The notes beneath the pieces were generated by a model. It saw only the letters and a program-made list of their open reading frames with translations. It was not told the origin of the DNA and searched no databases. From the NCBI GenBank assembly GCA_023444095.1, contig JAEZRP010000045.1, positions 19,193-83,192 of the forward strand: a DNA stretch of 64,000 nucleotides, in the 5' to 3' direction. Made by a program: the position numbers and the translations under genes. Of the stretch, positions 23,233 through 31,550 are shown piece by piece (position 1 is the first letter of the stretch; every line of letters begins with the position of its first letter). The stretch comes from Bacillota bacterium. GTDB lineage: Bacteria; Bacillota; Clostridia; Christensenellales; Aristaeellaceae.

Positions 23233-24357
23233 ATGGCGGATATTAGCCTTCAGTTGGAGCTCATTGCCGGCACTACCATCGCTCCCGGCAGCAATGTGCT
23301 TTTTAATAATATCGTATTATCAAACGGAAATATCACGTACAATCCCGCCACAGGCGTCATCACCATCAATGAGGTCGGCCGGTATCTGATCAACTGGTGG
23401 GTGGCCACCCAGTCGTCGCAGTCCGCAATGGGCGCTGTCTTTTCTCTGAACAGTTCGCAGGGCGACAGCGTCGTGGGCAATTCACCGATCAAAACCGGGG
23501 AAGTCGTCGGGACGGCCATTATCCTCGTCGAAACGGCCCCCGTCACCGTATCGCTCGTGAATGAGAGCGGAGCCATTTTCAATTATGCGACCGCCACCCC
23601 CGTCAAGGCCGGGCTCGCCCTGACAAACGACAACACGGAAGGACCGACTGGACCGACCGGACCCACGGGACCGACCGGACCCACAGGACCCACAGGACCG
23701 ACTGGACCCACCGGACCCACAGGACCCACCGGACCGACCGGACCCACCGGACCCACCGGACCGACTGGACCGACTGGACCGACCGGACCGACTGGACCGA
23801 CCGGACCGACTGGACCGACTGGACCCACCGGACCGACTGGACCTGTCGGCTCAACCACAATCATCCCCTTCTCCTCCGGACCCATCACCACACTGACAAC
23901 CGTTCTGGGCGGCCTGACGGGCGTTCAGGCGATGGTCGGGTTTGGCGCCAACGACTCCGCGCTGGTTGCGGCCGGCCTGATCGACACGACCGGCCTCTCC
24001 AGCCTTGCGTTCTCCATGCCGCGCGACGGCACGATCATCTCTTTGGCCGCATACTACAGCGTCGGCGCCGCCGTGGCTCTGGCCGGAAGCACCGTGACGA
24101 TCTCGGCGCAGCTCTACAGCTCGCCCACCCCGGACGACTCCTTCGCCCCGGTTCCGGGCGCGCTCGTGACGCTGGCCCCCGCCCTGACCGGCGCGGTCGC
24201 AATCGGAGCCACCTCCAACGGCATCACGACGGGACTTTCGATCCCCGTAACCGCGGAGACGCGCCTCCTGCTGGTCTTTTCGGCTTCCGTCACCGCCGGC
24301 ATCGATATCGCGGCAGTCATCAGCGGTTTCGCCAGCGCAGGACTCGAGATCGAATAA
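23233..24357 (+). CDS. BclB-like exosporium glycoprotein with collagen tract
   Basis: This 374-residue protein starts at ATG 23233 after AGGAGGG. Residues 3-135 are the same jelly-roll domain as in the preceding gene. Residues 137-205 are 22 uninterrupted Gly-Pro-Thr triplets followed by GPV, likely glycosylated on Thr. The C-terminal 165 residues match the BclB exosporium domain (FSSGPITTLTTVLGG, FSMPRDGTIISLAAYYSV, ALVTLAPALTG, NGITTGLSIPVTAETRLLLVFSA). It probably forms hair-like fibres on the spore surface; a terminator follows. Confidence 0.88.
   Translation: MADISLQLELIAGTTIAPGSNVLFNNIVLSNGNITYNPATGVITINEVGRYLINWWVATQSSQSAMGAVFSLNSSQGDSVVGNSPIKTGEVVGTAIILVETAPVTVSLVNESGAIFNYATATPVKAGLALTNDNTEGPTGPTGPTGPTGPTGPTGPTGPTGPTGPTGPTGPTGPTGPTGPTGPTGPTGPTGPTGPTGPTGPTGPVGSTTIIPFSSGPITTLTTVLGGLTGVQAMVGFGANDSALVAAGLIDTTGLSSLAFSMPRDGTIISLAAYYSVGAAVALAGSTVTISAQLYSSPTPDDSFAPVPGALVTLAPALTGAVAIGATSNGITTGLSIPVTAETRLLLVFSASVTAGIDIAAVISGFASAGLEIE
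23641..23847 (+). repeat. Collagen-like Gly-Pro-Thr repeat tract 2
   Basis: Twenty-two consecutive GPT codon triplets (GGA CCx ACx), then GPV. Third positions vary between units, so the tract is partly stabilised against slippage. Confidence 0.9.
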
Positions 24358-24397
24358 CCTTTCACAGAAGTCCTTCTGCCCGCGCAGCAATGCGCGC

Positions 24398-24437
24398 GCT
24401 CCCCGTGGCGTCCATCCATCGCCGCGGGGGGCGTTTT
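24398..24437 (+). terminator. Intrinsic terminator of the BclB-like gene
   Basis: GCTCCCCGTGGCG (24398-24410) pairs with CGCCGCGGGGGGC (24420-24432), nine-base loop, then GTTTTC. Confidence 0.75.
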
Positions 24438-24474
24438 CGGAATGGATGGATGGCACGGCGTTCGCAACGGTGTA

Positions 24475-24501
24475 ACACCTCTGAAATTTTTGCATACATT
24501 A
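24475..24501 (+). promoter_or_regulatory. Sigma-K-type promoter of the anchored surface protein
   Basis: AC (24475-24476), exactly 16 bases, then CATACATTA (24493-24501). This is a full match to the mother-cell sigma-K pattern AC-N16-CATA-N3-TA. Confidence 0.6.
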
Positions 24502-24543
24502 TATTGGCTCCACTCAATCCAGGATAAGTGAAGGAGTTAAAAT

Positions 24544-25041
24544 ATGTGTTGCTGTTCTAAGAACTTAATCATAGGGACGATCGGCGCGCTCGCGGGATTG
24601 GCCTTGCTCCTCGGCATTATCGCCCTCGTCCTCACCGGCGTAAATACGGGCATTCAGGCCGAGCTGGTCGACGCGGGTGGCGGAATCATACCGGACGGTA
24701 CGAACGTGCTCTTTGACAACGTGGTCAACGATCAAAGCGGCAGTATCAGCTATGATCCGGCGACCGGTGAATTCACGGTGACGCGGCGCGGGACCTATTA
24801 CGTCGATTGGTGGACGGCGCCCGACGGCGCGGGCCCCGCGACCAGCGTCAGTTTCGCGGTGGCGGTCAACGGCGTCCCCTATTCCACGGCATCCTCCCCG
24901 ATCGTATCGACGCAGATGTCGGCCTCCGCCCTGGTGACGATTGACGTTGCCCCGGCGACCATTTCGCTTGTCAATGTGACCGGCGATGACGTCTTCATTC
25001 CCTCCATTCCCGTGCAGGCAGGGATCGTCATCACCAGGTAG
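24544..25041 (+). CDS. Membrane-anchored jelly-roll protein, paralog of the collagen-like proteins
   Basis: This 165-residue protein starts at ATG 24544 after GAAGGAG. It opens with three cysteines (MCCCSK) and a transmembrane helix (IIGTIGALAGLALLLGIIALVLTGV), then a single jelly-roll domain (about 38-165; NVLFDNVVNDQSGSISYDPATGEF, YYVDWWTAPDG) homologous to the N-terminal domain of the two preceding proteins. It lacks collagen and C-terminal domains. The N-terminal cysteines may be acylated or crosslinked. It could serve as the membrane anchor on which the collagen-like fibres assemble; that is inference from shared domain and position. Confidence 0.78.
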   Translation: MCCCSKNLIIGTIGALAGLALLLGIIALVLTGVNTGIQAELVDAGGGIIPDGTNVLFDNVVNDQSGSISYDPATGEFTVTRRGTYYVDWWTAPDGAGPATSVSFAVAVNGVPYSTASSPIVSTQMSASALVTIDVAPATISLVNVTGDDVFIPSIPVQAGIVITR

Positions 25042-25042
25042 A

Positions 25043-25111
25043 CCCCTTTTGTCTGAGACAAGGGGCCCTCCACACTCTCCAATGGGCTGCCGCGGTTTTC
25101 CGCGAGCAGCC
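25043..25111 (+). terminator. Two hairpins after the surface-protein cluster
   Basis: CCCCTTTTGTC/GACAAGGGG (25043-25065) with a two-base bulge, then GGCTGCCGCGG-TTTT-CCGCGAGCAGCC (25085-25111). Neither has a strong T-run; they probably end transcription together. Confidence 0.45.
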
Positions 25112-25141
25112 TTCCCGTCGCCCGGTGGCGCGCTTAAGTCT

Positions 25142-25169
25142 TTGTTTTTGCCGGAATCCCTGATATAAT
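25142..25169 (+). promoter_or_regulatory. Promoter of the nucleotidyltransferase fusion gene
   Basis: TTGTTT (25142-25147), 16 bases, TATAAT (25164-25169). Confidence 0.6.
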
Positions 25170-25203
25170 GGTATGCATTGATCTTTTTGTGGAGGGAAAC
25201 GGC

Positions 25204-26154
25204 ATGCTTGACAGGAGGGCAATCCTGAAAAAAATTGCGGCGCTCGGCTGGCCGCTCGACGGCTACTGGCTCATCACCGGCGCGGCGATGGTGTTGCGCG
25301 GCGCGAAGGACACGACGCGCGACATCGACATGGGCGTGACGACCGCGTTCGCGGACGAACTGGTCCGCGCCGGGGCGCTCTGGTCGGGGGAACCGGGCGC
25401 GCGCAGGATCGAGGTCGACGGGATCGAACTCTTCGAAAACTGGCGCAGGGGAGCGGTCGAGGTCGTCGAGGGCGTGCCCGCGCTCACCCTCGAGGGGATC
25501 GTCGAAATGAAGACGGCGCTCGGACGCCCAAAGGACGCGCGAGATATCGCGCTCATCCGCGCGCTCCAAAACCAGGTCGCGACGCGCGTCTACTTCGTCC
25601 GGCATGCCCGGCCCAATTTTGAGAACCACGACGACATGACGCGCGAGCTGACCGAGCGGGGCCTTTCCGAGCGGCTTCTGGCGACGGACTTCCTCCTTGA
25701 CAAGAACGTATCCGCCGTGCTCTCGAGCCCGTACAGGCGCGCGGTCGAAACCGTTCAGCCCCTCGCCGACGCGCTCGGCCTCCCGATCGAAACCGTCGAC
25801 GGCTTCCGGGAGCGGCGCGTGGACGGGAGCTGGATCGAGGACATGGACGCGTTCACGCGCCGCCAATGGGCGGACTTCGATTACAGACTCCCGGACGGTG
25901 AGTCGCTCTCCGAGGTGCAAAAGCGCAACGTCGCCGCGCTCGAGGATGTGCTCTCTCGTTGCGCGGGCAGGACCGTCGCCGTCGGCGCGCACGGCACCGC
26001 ACTCTCCACCCTCCTGAACCATTTCGACCCCGCCTTCGGTTACGAGGCGTTTCTGAAGATCCGCTCCCTCATGCCGTGGGTCGTCAAGCTCACCTTCGAA
26101 GGCGACGCCTGCGTCGGGATCGAGTGCATCGATTTGTACTCGCTGGAAAGTTGA
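25204..26154 (+). CDS. Nucleotidyltransferase/histidine-phosphatase fusion protein
   Basis: This 316-residue protein starts at ATG 25204, seven bases after GGAGGG. Residues 1-115 resemble the minimal nucleotidyltransferase superfamily (ITGAAMVLRGAKDTTRDIDMGV, with the Asp-x-Asp dyad, and VDGIELFENW). Residues 125-316 are a histidine phosphatase/phosphoglycerate-mutase domain: YFVRHARPNFEN carries the catalytic Arg-His, SSPYRRAVETVQPLA the second Arg, and VGAHGTALSTLL the second His. The usual RHG is RHA here. A nucleotidyl-transfer module joined to a phosphatase suggests addition and removal of a phospho group, but no substrate is known. Confidence 0.8.
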   Translation: MLDRRAILKKIAALGWPLDGYWLITGAAMVLRGAKDTTRDIDMGVTTAFADELVRAGALWSGEPGARRIEVDGIELFENWRRGAVEVVEGVPALTLEGIVEMKTALGRPKDARDIALIRALQNQVATRVYFVRHARPNFENHDDMTRELTERGLSERLLATDFLLDKNVSAVLSSPYRRAVETVQPLADALGLPIETVDGFRERRVDGSWIEDMDAFTRRQWADFDYRLPDGESLSEVQKRNVAALEDVLSRCAGRTVAVGAHGTALSTLLNHFDPAFGYEAFLKIRSLMPWVVKLTFEGDACVGIECIDLYSLES

Positions 26155-26221
26155 CGCCTGAGGCGCTGCCCCTGGATCCCGCTTAAGGAGCAGCGTCCCT
26201 CAAGAATCCCGAAATCGTCCG
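26155..26221 (-). repeat. Dispersed mosaic palindromic repeat, short copy
   Basis: Between two converging genes the reverse strand reads GGGATTCTTGAGGG, then a GCGGGATCCAGGGGC segment. This aligns with the GGGATTC-AAGGGC-GCCCTTGAGCGGGGC block of the larger copies (for example 50273-50310). It is the leftmost member seen in the window. Confidence 0.55.
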
Positions 26222-27289
26222 TCACCCCCGCCTCCTCCGCATGCGCGCGAGGCGCAGGGCGATGAGGATGTCGGGTATGACGAGACCGACGGCGAGGAGC
26301 GAGGCGGCGGCCGCGACGTAGGGAAGGACGTGGGGGATGTCGAAGAAGAGAGAGCCGATGAGCTGCCAGCCGATGGCGGCAATGGCGAGGGTATAGAAAA
26401 GGAGTGCGAACTCGGCGCGCGGGCCGGGGTTGGCGGTGACGTACATGGTCAAAAGGCATGCGGCGTAGACGGGGATGAACAGCGCCATGGTCTCCGATCC
26501 CCAGAGAACCGGACGCAGGAGCGCGACGAGCACGGCTGCTGCCGCGACGAGGGTCGTCAGGATCGAGACAGGCCCGCTCTCCTCCTCCGTGCGCCGGGCC
26601 GGCGCGTACGCCCAGGAGAACAGCGCCCAGGCGGCGGCGGAGAACGCGCCGAGCGGCCCGGTCCGCCCAAGGATCAGGAAACCGACGAGGATCGTGGAGG
26701 GCACCCACGAGCGGGCGAGCGCGCGGGGAACCTCGGCCAGCACGCGCAGGCCCAGGCGCGGGCGCGCCACGCCGCCGATGCCGAAGCCCGCGATCAGGCA
26801 TGCGCCGAGCGCCGAGAGGGTAAAGAAGAACAAAATGCGATCGTTCCCACGCGAGGCGACAAGCCCCGCCGCGACGAGCACCGCAACGAGCGCGTCGCAA
26901 AGAGGCGCGCTCATCTTGTCCGTGAGCGCGTAGAGCCGGCCCGAAACGAGCTCGGTGAGCATGACCATCGCGCCCGAAAGCGCCATCCAAAGGCTTACGT
27001 CCGGGAGGTCGATGCTCCGCGCGCCGAGGCCGGGGAGAAACCACGCCGAGACCGCCCCGCCGAAGAGCGCAAGGATCAGGGCGGTCAAAAAGTTGCCGCG
27101 CAGCCGCGCCTCGCTCACGACCTTGCCGCTCGCCGCCTGAAACGCCGCCTCCGCGCCGAGCGAGAAGAGCCGCGCGGCGAGGATCGAAAGCGCGAGCGCA
27201 GCCGCACGTGCGCCGTCGCCCGCGATAACGAGCGCGCCCAACGCCAGCGGCAGGAGCGCCCGCGCGGGCCTTCCGATGGATCTTCTCAT
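26222..27289 (-). CDS. Multispanning membrane protein of unknown function
   Basis: This 355-residue protein starts at ATG 27289 after GGGAGGC. It has roughly ten to eleven hydrophobic helices with short loops and very high Ala/Leu content (PARALLPLALGALVIAG, ALAIAAIGWQLIGSLFF), ending in a basic tail (RLARMRRRRG). The overall shape recalls flippase- or polysaccharide-transporter-like proteins, but I see no diagnostic motif. It is the last gene of a reverse operon with the acetyltransferase remnant, a WalJ-like hydrolase and a radical SAM gene. Confidence 0.75.
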   Translation of the reverse strand: MRRSIGRPARALLPLALGALVIAGDGARAAALALSILAARLFSLGAEAAFQAASGKVVSEARLRGNFLTALILALFGGAVSAWFLPGLGARSIDLPDVSLWMALSGAMVMLTELVSGRLYALTDKMSAPLCDALVAVLVAAGLVASRGNDRILFFFTLSALGACLIAGFGIGGVARPRLGLRVLAEVPRALARSWVPSTILVGFLILGRTGPLGAFSAAAWALFSWAYAPARRTEEESGPVSILTTLVAAAAVLVALLRPVLWGSETMALFIPVYAACLLTMYVTANPGPRAEFALLFYTLAIAAIGWQLIGSLFFDIPHVLPYVAAAASLLAVGLVIPDILIALRLARMRRRRG

Positions 27290-27302
27290 GGAAAGCCTCC
27301 CG

Positions 27303-27751
27303 TCATGAGGGTAAATCGCGTTCCTCAATTTCTGTCCCAACAAAGCCGAGCGCCTCGAACACCGCGCGCATGGGCGCGGTGTCGGCCGTCGTGATGCCCA
27401 TGGCGTCCTTCCCGCGCGCGTGGAGCGAAGCCGCGCAGACTCCGACGATCCGCTTCGCGTAGCCCCGGTTCCGGAAGGGCGGACGCGTGACCACGCAGCC
27501 GATTTCCGAAACGCCGGATTCGAAGTTCATGACGACTGCGCGCGCGGCAAGCGCCCCGTCCCGACGATCCCGTAGTCCTCCTGTATGCCGCGCCTAAACG
27601 CCTCCGCGAAGCGCGCACGGTCCTCCGGCGGCATGGTCTCGCCGAAGAACCCTTCCAGAAGCGGGAGCTGGCTTTCGACGTCGATTTGGATCACGCCCTC
27701 CTCCGAATGGGGCAGAAGCGCGCCCGGCGCACAGACGTATTTGACATACAT
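27303..27751 (-). pseudogene. GNAT acetyltransferase with a frameshift
   Basis: The reading frame from ATG 27751 (GAGGTGATTTG upstream) gives an N-terminal half ending EDYGIVGTGRLPRAQSS, then stops. A second frame continues with ALAARAVVMNFESGVSEIGC and the acetyl-CoA-binding signature TRPPFRNRGYAKRIVGVC. Restoring one base near 27555-27563 joins them as IVGDGALAARAVVMN, an uninterrupted GNAT protein. Either a real inactivating one-base deletion or a sequencing error explains it. It lies ten bases after the upstream hydrolase gene. Confidence 0.75.
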
Positions 27752-27760
27752 CAAATCACC

Positions 27761-28567
27761 TCACTCGTAGAATTCGGATTTGACGGAGAAGACGCCCGTC
27801 GCGCCGTCGCGCCGCGCCACCGTCACGTCCGAATCCGGCGCGCCGTCGCGTTCGAGCGCGGACAGGCAGCTTCTGAGCGCCAGCTCCGGAAAGTTGTTCT
27901 CCTTGGAGAGATGGCCCAGCACGATCCGCCGCGTACCCGCGCGCACGAGCGAAATTGCGGCCTCCGCCGCGTCGTCGTTTGAAAGGTGGCCGTGCCGGGA
28001 CATGATCCGCTTCTTCAGTTCGTACGGGTACTTGCCCGCGCGCAGCATGCCGGGATCGTAGTTTGATTCCAGAAGGATCGCCGAAGCGCCGGACACGGCG
28101 TTCATCCAGCCGTTTTTCACGCAGCCGATGTCCGTCGCGAGCGCGAACCGCGCGCCGCCCGGGATCGAGACGATGTAGCCCACGCTCTCCGCCGCGTCGT
28201 GGGGCGTCTCGAAGGGCTGTATATTCATTTCGCCCAGAAAGAAGTCGCGCTCCCGCTCGATCACGCGCACGAACTCCTGCGGGATGTCCCCAATCCTCTG
28301 CCGCATGGCCGCCCAGGTGCCCGCCGTCGCATACACGGGAGCTCCGTACTTGCGCGCGAAGATGCCCGCGCCCCGGATGTGGTCGATGTGTTCGTGGGTG
28401 ATCAGGATCGCGGAGATGTTCCGCGGGTCCGCGCCGATTTCCCTCATTTCGTCCGCGATCCGCGAACAGGAGACGCCCGCGTCGATCAAAAACTCGCCGC
28501 CCGGCCCCGCCACGTATACCGCGTTTCCGCTCGACCCGCTGAACAGGGGCGAGAAGCGCAATTCCAT
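27761..28567 (-). CDS. WalJ/YycJ-like metallo-beta-lactamase-fold hydrolase
   Basis: This 268-residue protein starts at ATG 28567 after AAAGGACG. It has LFSGSSGNAVYV at the N-terminus, metal ligands ITHEHIDHIRG, a DxG at ATDIG, and late histidines SRHGHLSNDDAAEA and VLGHLSKENN, the pattern of WalJ (YycJ/VicX). WalJ affects cell division and DNA repair coordination in Firmicutes, usually next to walK; here no walRK genes are adjacent. It could also be another ribonuclease-like member of the family. Confidence 0.85.
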   Translation of the reverse strand: MELRFSPLFSGSSGNAVYVAGPGGEFLIDAGVSCSRIADEMREIGADPRNISAILITHEHIDHIRGAGIFARKYGAPVYATAGTWAAMRQRIGDIPQEFVRVIERERDFFLGEMNIQPFETPHDAAESVGYIVSIPGGARFALATDIGCVKNGWMNAVSGASAILLESNYDPGMLRAGKYPYELKKRIMSRHGHLSNDDAAEAAISLVRAGTRRIVLGHLSKENNFPELALRSCLSALERDGAPDSDVTVARRDGATGVFSVKSEFYE

Positions 28568-28599
28568 ATCGTTTCGTCCTTTATGTATGTTTCTTCCTG

Positions 28600-29469
28600 C
28601 TAATCTATACCCGTGAGATCGAACGGCGGAACATACTTCCCGTCGCTCGATTCAAGCTCCTGCGCGTAGCCGTCCCCGAGGCCGATATCGAACATATGTT
28701 CCAATACTTCCTCGTACTCGTCGCGCATAACGCGCCGCTCGAGCTCGTCGAGCCCAGCAACGTCGCCCACGGGCATGTACTGGGCCATAAGGCTGACCCA
28801 CGCACCGGGCAGATTTTCACCGATCCAGTCGAGCACGCGCTTCGATTCCTCCGCGCGACCGGGCAGGATCAGATGGCGAATGATGGTACCCGACACCATT
28901 ATACCATCCGCGTCAAGGCGCGCGGGGCCGGTCTGGCGCAGCATTTCCCGAAGCGCGGGGCCCGCGAACGCGAAATAATCCGCCGCGCCCGAGTAGCGCC
29001 GCGAGAGCTCCGGATCGACGTACTTGAGGTCGGGCAGGTAGATGGAAATCCGGCCCTCCATCCGCGCGATCGTCTCCGCACGGTCGTATCCCCCGGAGTT
29101 CCACACCACCGGTAGCCGGTGAAAGCCCTCGAGCGACTTCAAAATCTCGTTGGCCCAGTGACTCGGATTCACCAGATTGATGTTATGGACGCCCTTGTCC
29201 GCCAACTCGTGATAGATCGCCGTCAACCGCTCGACCGAAATCTCCTTCCCGAACCGCCCGTGCGAGATCTCCACGTTCTGGCAGAACACGCATTTCAGCG
29301 AGCACCCCGCAAAAAATACCGTGCCCGAGCCCCGCGTGCCGGAAATCGCCGGCTCTTCGTCAAAGTGCGGCGCGGCCCGCGCCACCACCGGGTTTTCGCC
29401 CATCCCGCAGAAACCAAGCCCACGGGGGACGGAGCAGCGCCGGGGGCAGACATCGCAAACGTAGGACAT
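28600..29469 (-). CDS. Radical SAM protein, PflA-like
   Basis: This 289-residue protein starts at ATG 29469, behind GGAGGTG. The N-terminal cysteines (CDVCPRRC) precede the radical SAM cluster motif CSLKCVFCQN (C-x3-C-x2-C) at about residue 60. The fold continues with VVWNSGGYDRAE and DLKYVDPELSRRYSG, typical of the stand-alone pyruvate-formate-lyase-activase-like family. These enzymes use S-adenosylmethionine and a 4Fe-4S cluster; the target of this subfamily is unknown. It leads a four-gene reverse operon. Confidence 0.87.
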   Translation of the reverse strand: MSYVCDVCPRRCSVPRGLGFCGMGENPVVARAAPHFDEEPAISGTRGSGTVFFAGCSLKCVFCQNVEISHGRFGKEISVERLTAIYHELADKGVHNINLVNPSHWANEILKSLEGFHRLPVVWNSGGYDRAETIARMEGRISIYLPDLKYVDPELSRRYSGAADYFAFAGPALREMLRQTGPARLDADGIMVSGTIIRHLILPGRAEESKRVLDWIGENLPGAWVSLMAQYMPVGDVAGLDELERRVMRDEYEEVLEHMFDIGLGDGYAQELESSDGKYVPPFDLTGID

Positions 29470-29480
29470 AAAACACCTCC

Positions 29481-29741
29481 AAAGAGACGCCGGGGCTCTG
29501 CCCCGGGCCCCACTCAAGAGACGGACCCCTTGAGAATCCCAAATAGGGAACTGGATTGATTGGCGTCGTCGCCGCATGACCCCAACCCATTGCAACGAGT
29601 CCGCAAAATGGTCGCCCGGGGCTTGGACTCCCGGGCGATCCGACGGACTTGACCTATTATATTACATCAGTATGGGATTCTCAAGGGCCATTGGCCCTTG
29701 CGCGGAAGCGCGAGGGCAGCGCCCTCGCCGTCTTCCCGTCC
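29481..29741 (-). repeat. Dispersed mosaic palindromic repeat, copy 2
   Basis: In the reverse direction: CGAGGGCGCTGCCCTCG (29727-29711), CAAGGGCCAATGGCCCTTG (29700-29682) followed by AGAATCCCAT, the TCGCCCGGG palindrome (29638-29612) with CCGACGGAC beside it, a second GGGATTCTCAAGG block, and GCCCGGGGCAGAGCCCCGGC (29508-29489). It fills the whole gap between the ABC exporter stop and the radical SAM start. Confidence 0.7.
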
Positions 29742-31550
29742 CTACCCCTGCTCCTCAACCAGCGACCTGTACTTCCCGCCGAGCTCCATGAGCGCCTCGT
29801 GCGTGCCGCACTCGGCGACGACGCCGCCCTCGAGAAAGTAGATCACATCGCAGGCACGGATGGTGGAAAGGCGGTGGGCGATGAAGATGGATGTACGGCC
29901 ATTTGATATGGCGGCGATGGACTGCTGAATAAGCGCCTCCGTATTGGAATCGATGTTGGCGGTAGCCTCGTCGAGCACGAGCACGCGAGGATCATGGGCG
30001 ATGGCACGGGCGAAGGAGATGAGCTGGCGCTCGCCGGTGGAGAAGGTCGCGCCCCGTTCGGCGACTTCGTGGAAGATGCCGCCGGGAAGGGTATCGATGA
30101 ATCCATCGGCGTGGGCGAGCGCGGCGGCGCGCCGGACCTGCTCCGGCGAGATGTCCGCGTGGATGCGGATGTTGTCGGAGATGGTGCCGACAAAGAGGAA
30201 CACGTCCTGGAGGACGACGCCGATCTGGCTCCTGAGGGACGAGAGCTTCCAGTTGTCGAGCGGCACGCCATCGATCAGGATCTGACCCTTCTGTGGCACA
30301 TAAAAGTGTGAGAGCAGGCTGATGATGGTCGTCTTGCCCGCACCGGTCGCGCCGACGAAGGCAACCTTGTCGCCCGGCTCGCAGGAGAAAGACAGCCCGC
30401 GCAGCACCCAGTCCTCGTTCTCGTAGGCGAACCAGACGTCCCGGAACTCGATTTTGCCGCGCATGATCTGGTCATAGCCAGGCGCCTCCGGCTCCTCAAG
30501 GTCTTCATTGTCCTCAAGAAGGGAGAAGACGCGATCAGCGGAGACGAGGGAGGATTGCACGGTATTGTACTTCTCGGCCAGATCGTTGATCGGCTCAAAG
30601 AATTGGCGGATATAGGACTGGAAGGCCACGAGCACGCCGACCTGGAGCGGGTTCGTCTCCCAGCCGACCATCCTGAATCCCGCGACGAGAACCAGCGCGA
30701 TGCCGATGGCGTTCACGACCTCCATGAGCGGACGGAGGAACGAGTTCATGAACACCTGAAAGACGGTGGTCTTCCGGTACGCGAGGTTCAGGTCGCGCAG
30801 CTCCTCGTACTTTTCCTTTTCGCGATTGAACGCCTGAATGATCCGGATGCCCGACAGACTCTCGGCAATGAAGCCGTTGATGCGCCCGATGAGCGCTTTC
30901 ATCTTCACGAAGTTTCGCCGCAGCGCGCCCCTGCAGGCAAAGGTAATGGCCATGATGACCGGCACCACCGACGTAGCGACGAGCGCCAGCCGCCAGTTGA
31001 ACGCGAGCATGAATACCACGATGCCGATCAGCAAAAAGATGTCCTTGAAAAGCCCGAGCAGAATATCCCCGTAGAACTCGTCGAGCGCCTCAATGTCGTT
31101 TGTCGCGCGGGTAAGGAGCCGCCCGGAGCCCATGGCGTCAAGGTTCTTGAGCTTCATGCGGTGGATGTGGTCAAACGCGCGCATGCGCAGGTCGTGGAGG
31201 ATCTTCTGGCACACCTTCGTCATGAGCATCGATTGCGCGTAGCTCGCCAGAGCGCCGATCAGGATCACCAGAAAGTAGGTCGTCCCGAGGCCCTGGAGCG
31301 TGCCGAGGAACCAGTTGCCGGAGTGGACGACGGTTTCCCCGCTCGCGAACGGAGTGAGGTAGTCGTCGATCACGATCTTCATGATGACCGGGTTCAACAG
31401 CGGCGCGCCGTTGAGCACGATGCCCAGCACGCACGACAGTAGGACGATCCACTTGTGCGGTCGCATGAGCGCGGCAAGCTTGAACATGACGCCGCGCTTC
31501 TTGTCGCGCGTAATGGCGTCGCCCGCGTGGACGCTTCCCATTCCCTGCAT
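29742..31550 (-). CDS. Heterodimeric ABC exporter subunit with canonical Walker B
   Basis: This 602-residue half-transporter starts at ATG 31550, overlapping the partner's stop by one base, after GAGGAG. Six transmembrane helices (about 25-330) precede the nucleotide-binding domain: Walker A GATGAGKTT, Walker B RVLVLDEATANID with the catalytic Glu, and H-loop FIAHRLS. The signature motif is FSTGERQLISFARA rather than LSGGQ. Together with the partner this gives one intact and one degenerate ATP site, as in BmrCD or TM287/288. Export of drugs, lipids or peptides is possible. Confidence 0.93.
   Translation of the reverse strand: MQGMGSVHAGDAITRDKKRGVMFKLAALMRPHKWIVLLSCVLGIVLNGAPLLNPVIMKIVIDDYLTPFASGETVVHSGNWFLGTLQGLGTTYFLVILIGALASYAQSMLMTKVCQKILHDLRMRAFDHIHRMKLKNLDAMGSGRLLTRATNDIEALDEFYGDILLGLFKDIFLLIGIVVFMLAFNWRLALVATSVVPVIMAITFACRGALRRNFVKMKALIGRINGFIAESLSGIRIIQAFNREKEKYEELRDLNLAYRKTTVFQVFMNSFLRPLMEVVNAIGIALVLVAGFRMVGWETNPLQVGVLVAFQSYIRQFFEPINDLAEKYNTVQSSLVSADRVFSLLEDNEDLEEPEAPGYDQIMRGKIEFRDVWFAYENEDWVLRGLSFSCEPGDKVAFVGATGAGKTTIISLLSHFYVPQKGQILIDGVPLDNWKLSSLRSQIGVVLQDVFLFVGTISDNIRIHADISPEQVRRAAALAHADGFIDTLPGGIFHEVAERGATFSTGERQLISFARAIAHDPRVLVLDEATANIDSNTEALIQQSIAAISNGRTSIFIAHRLSTIRACDVIYFLEGGVVAECGTHEALMELGGKYRSLVEEQG

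Noticed and set aside
23641..23847. CRISPR-like or satellite repeat
   Set aside because: The nine-base units are codons of a collagen-like protein and have no spacers.
26330..27394. Long forward frame opposite the membrane protein gene
   Set aside because: Very Arg/Glu-rich mirror frame produced by high GC; no ribosome binding site and the reverse frame has helices.
30555..31442. Long forward frame opposite the ABC exporter
   Set aside because: A shadow of the exporter gene; composition is typical of antisense frames in GC-rich DNA.
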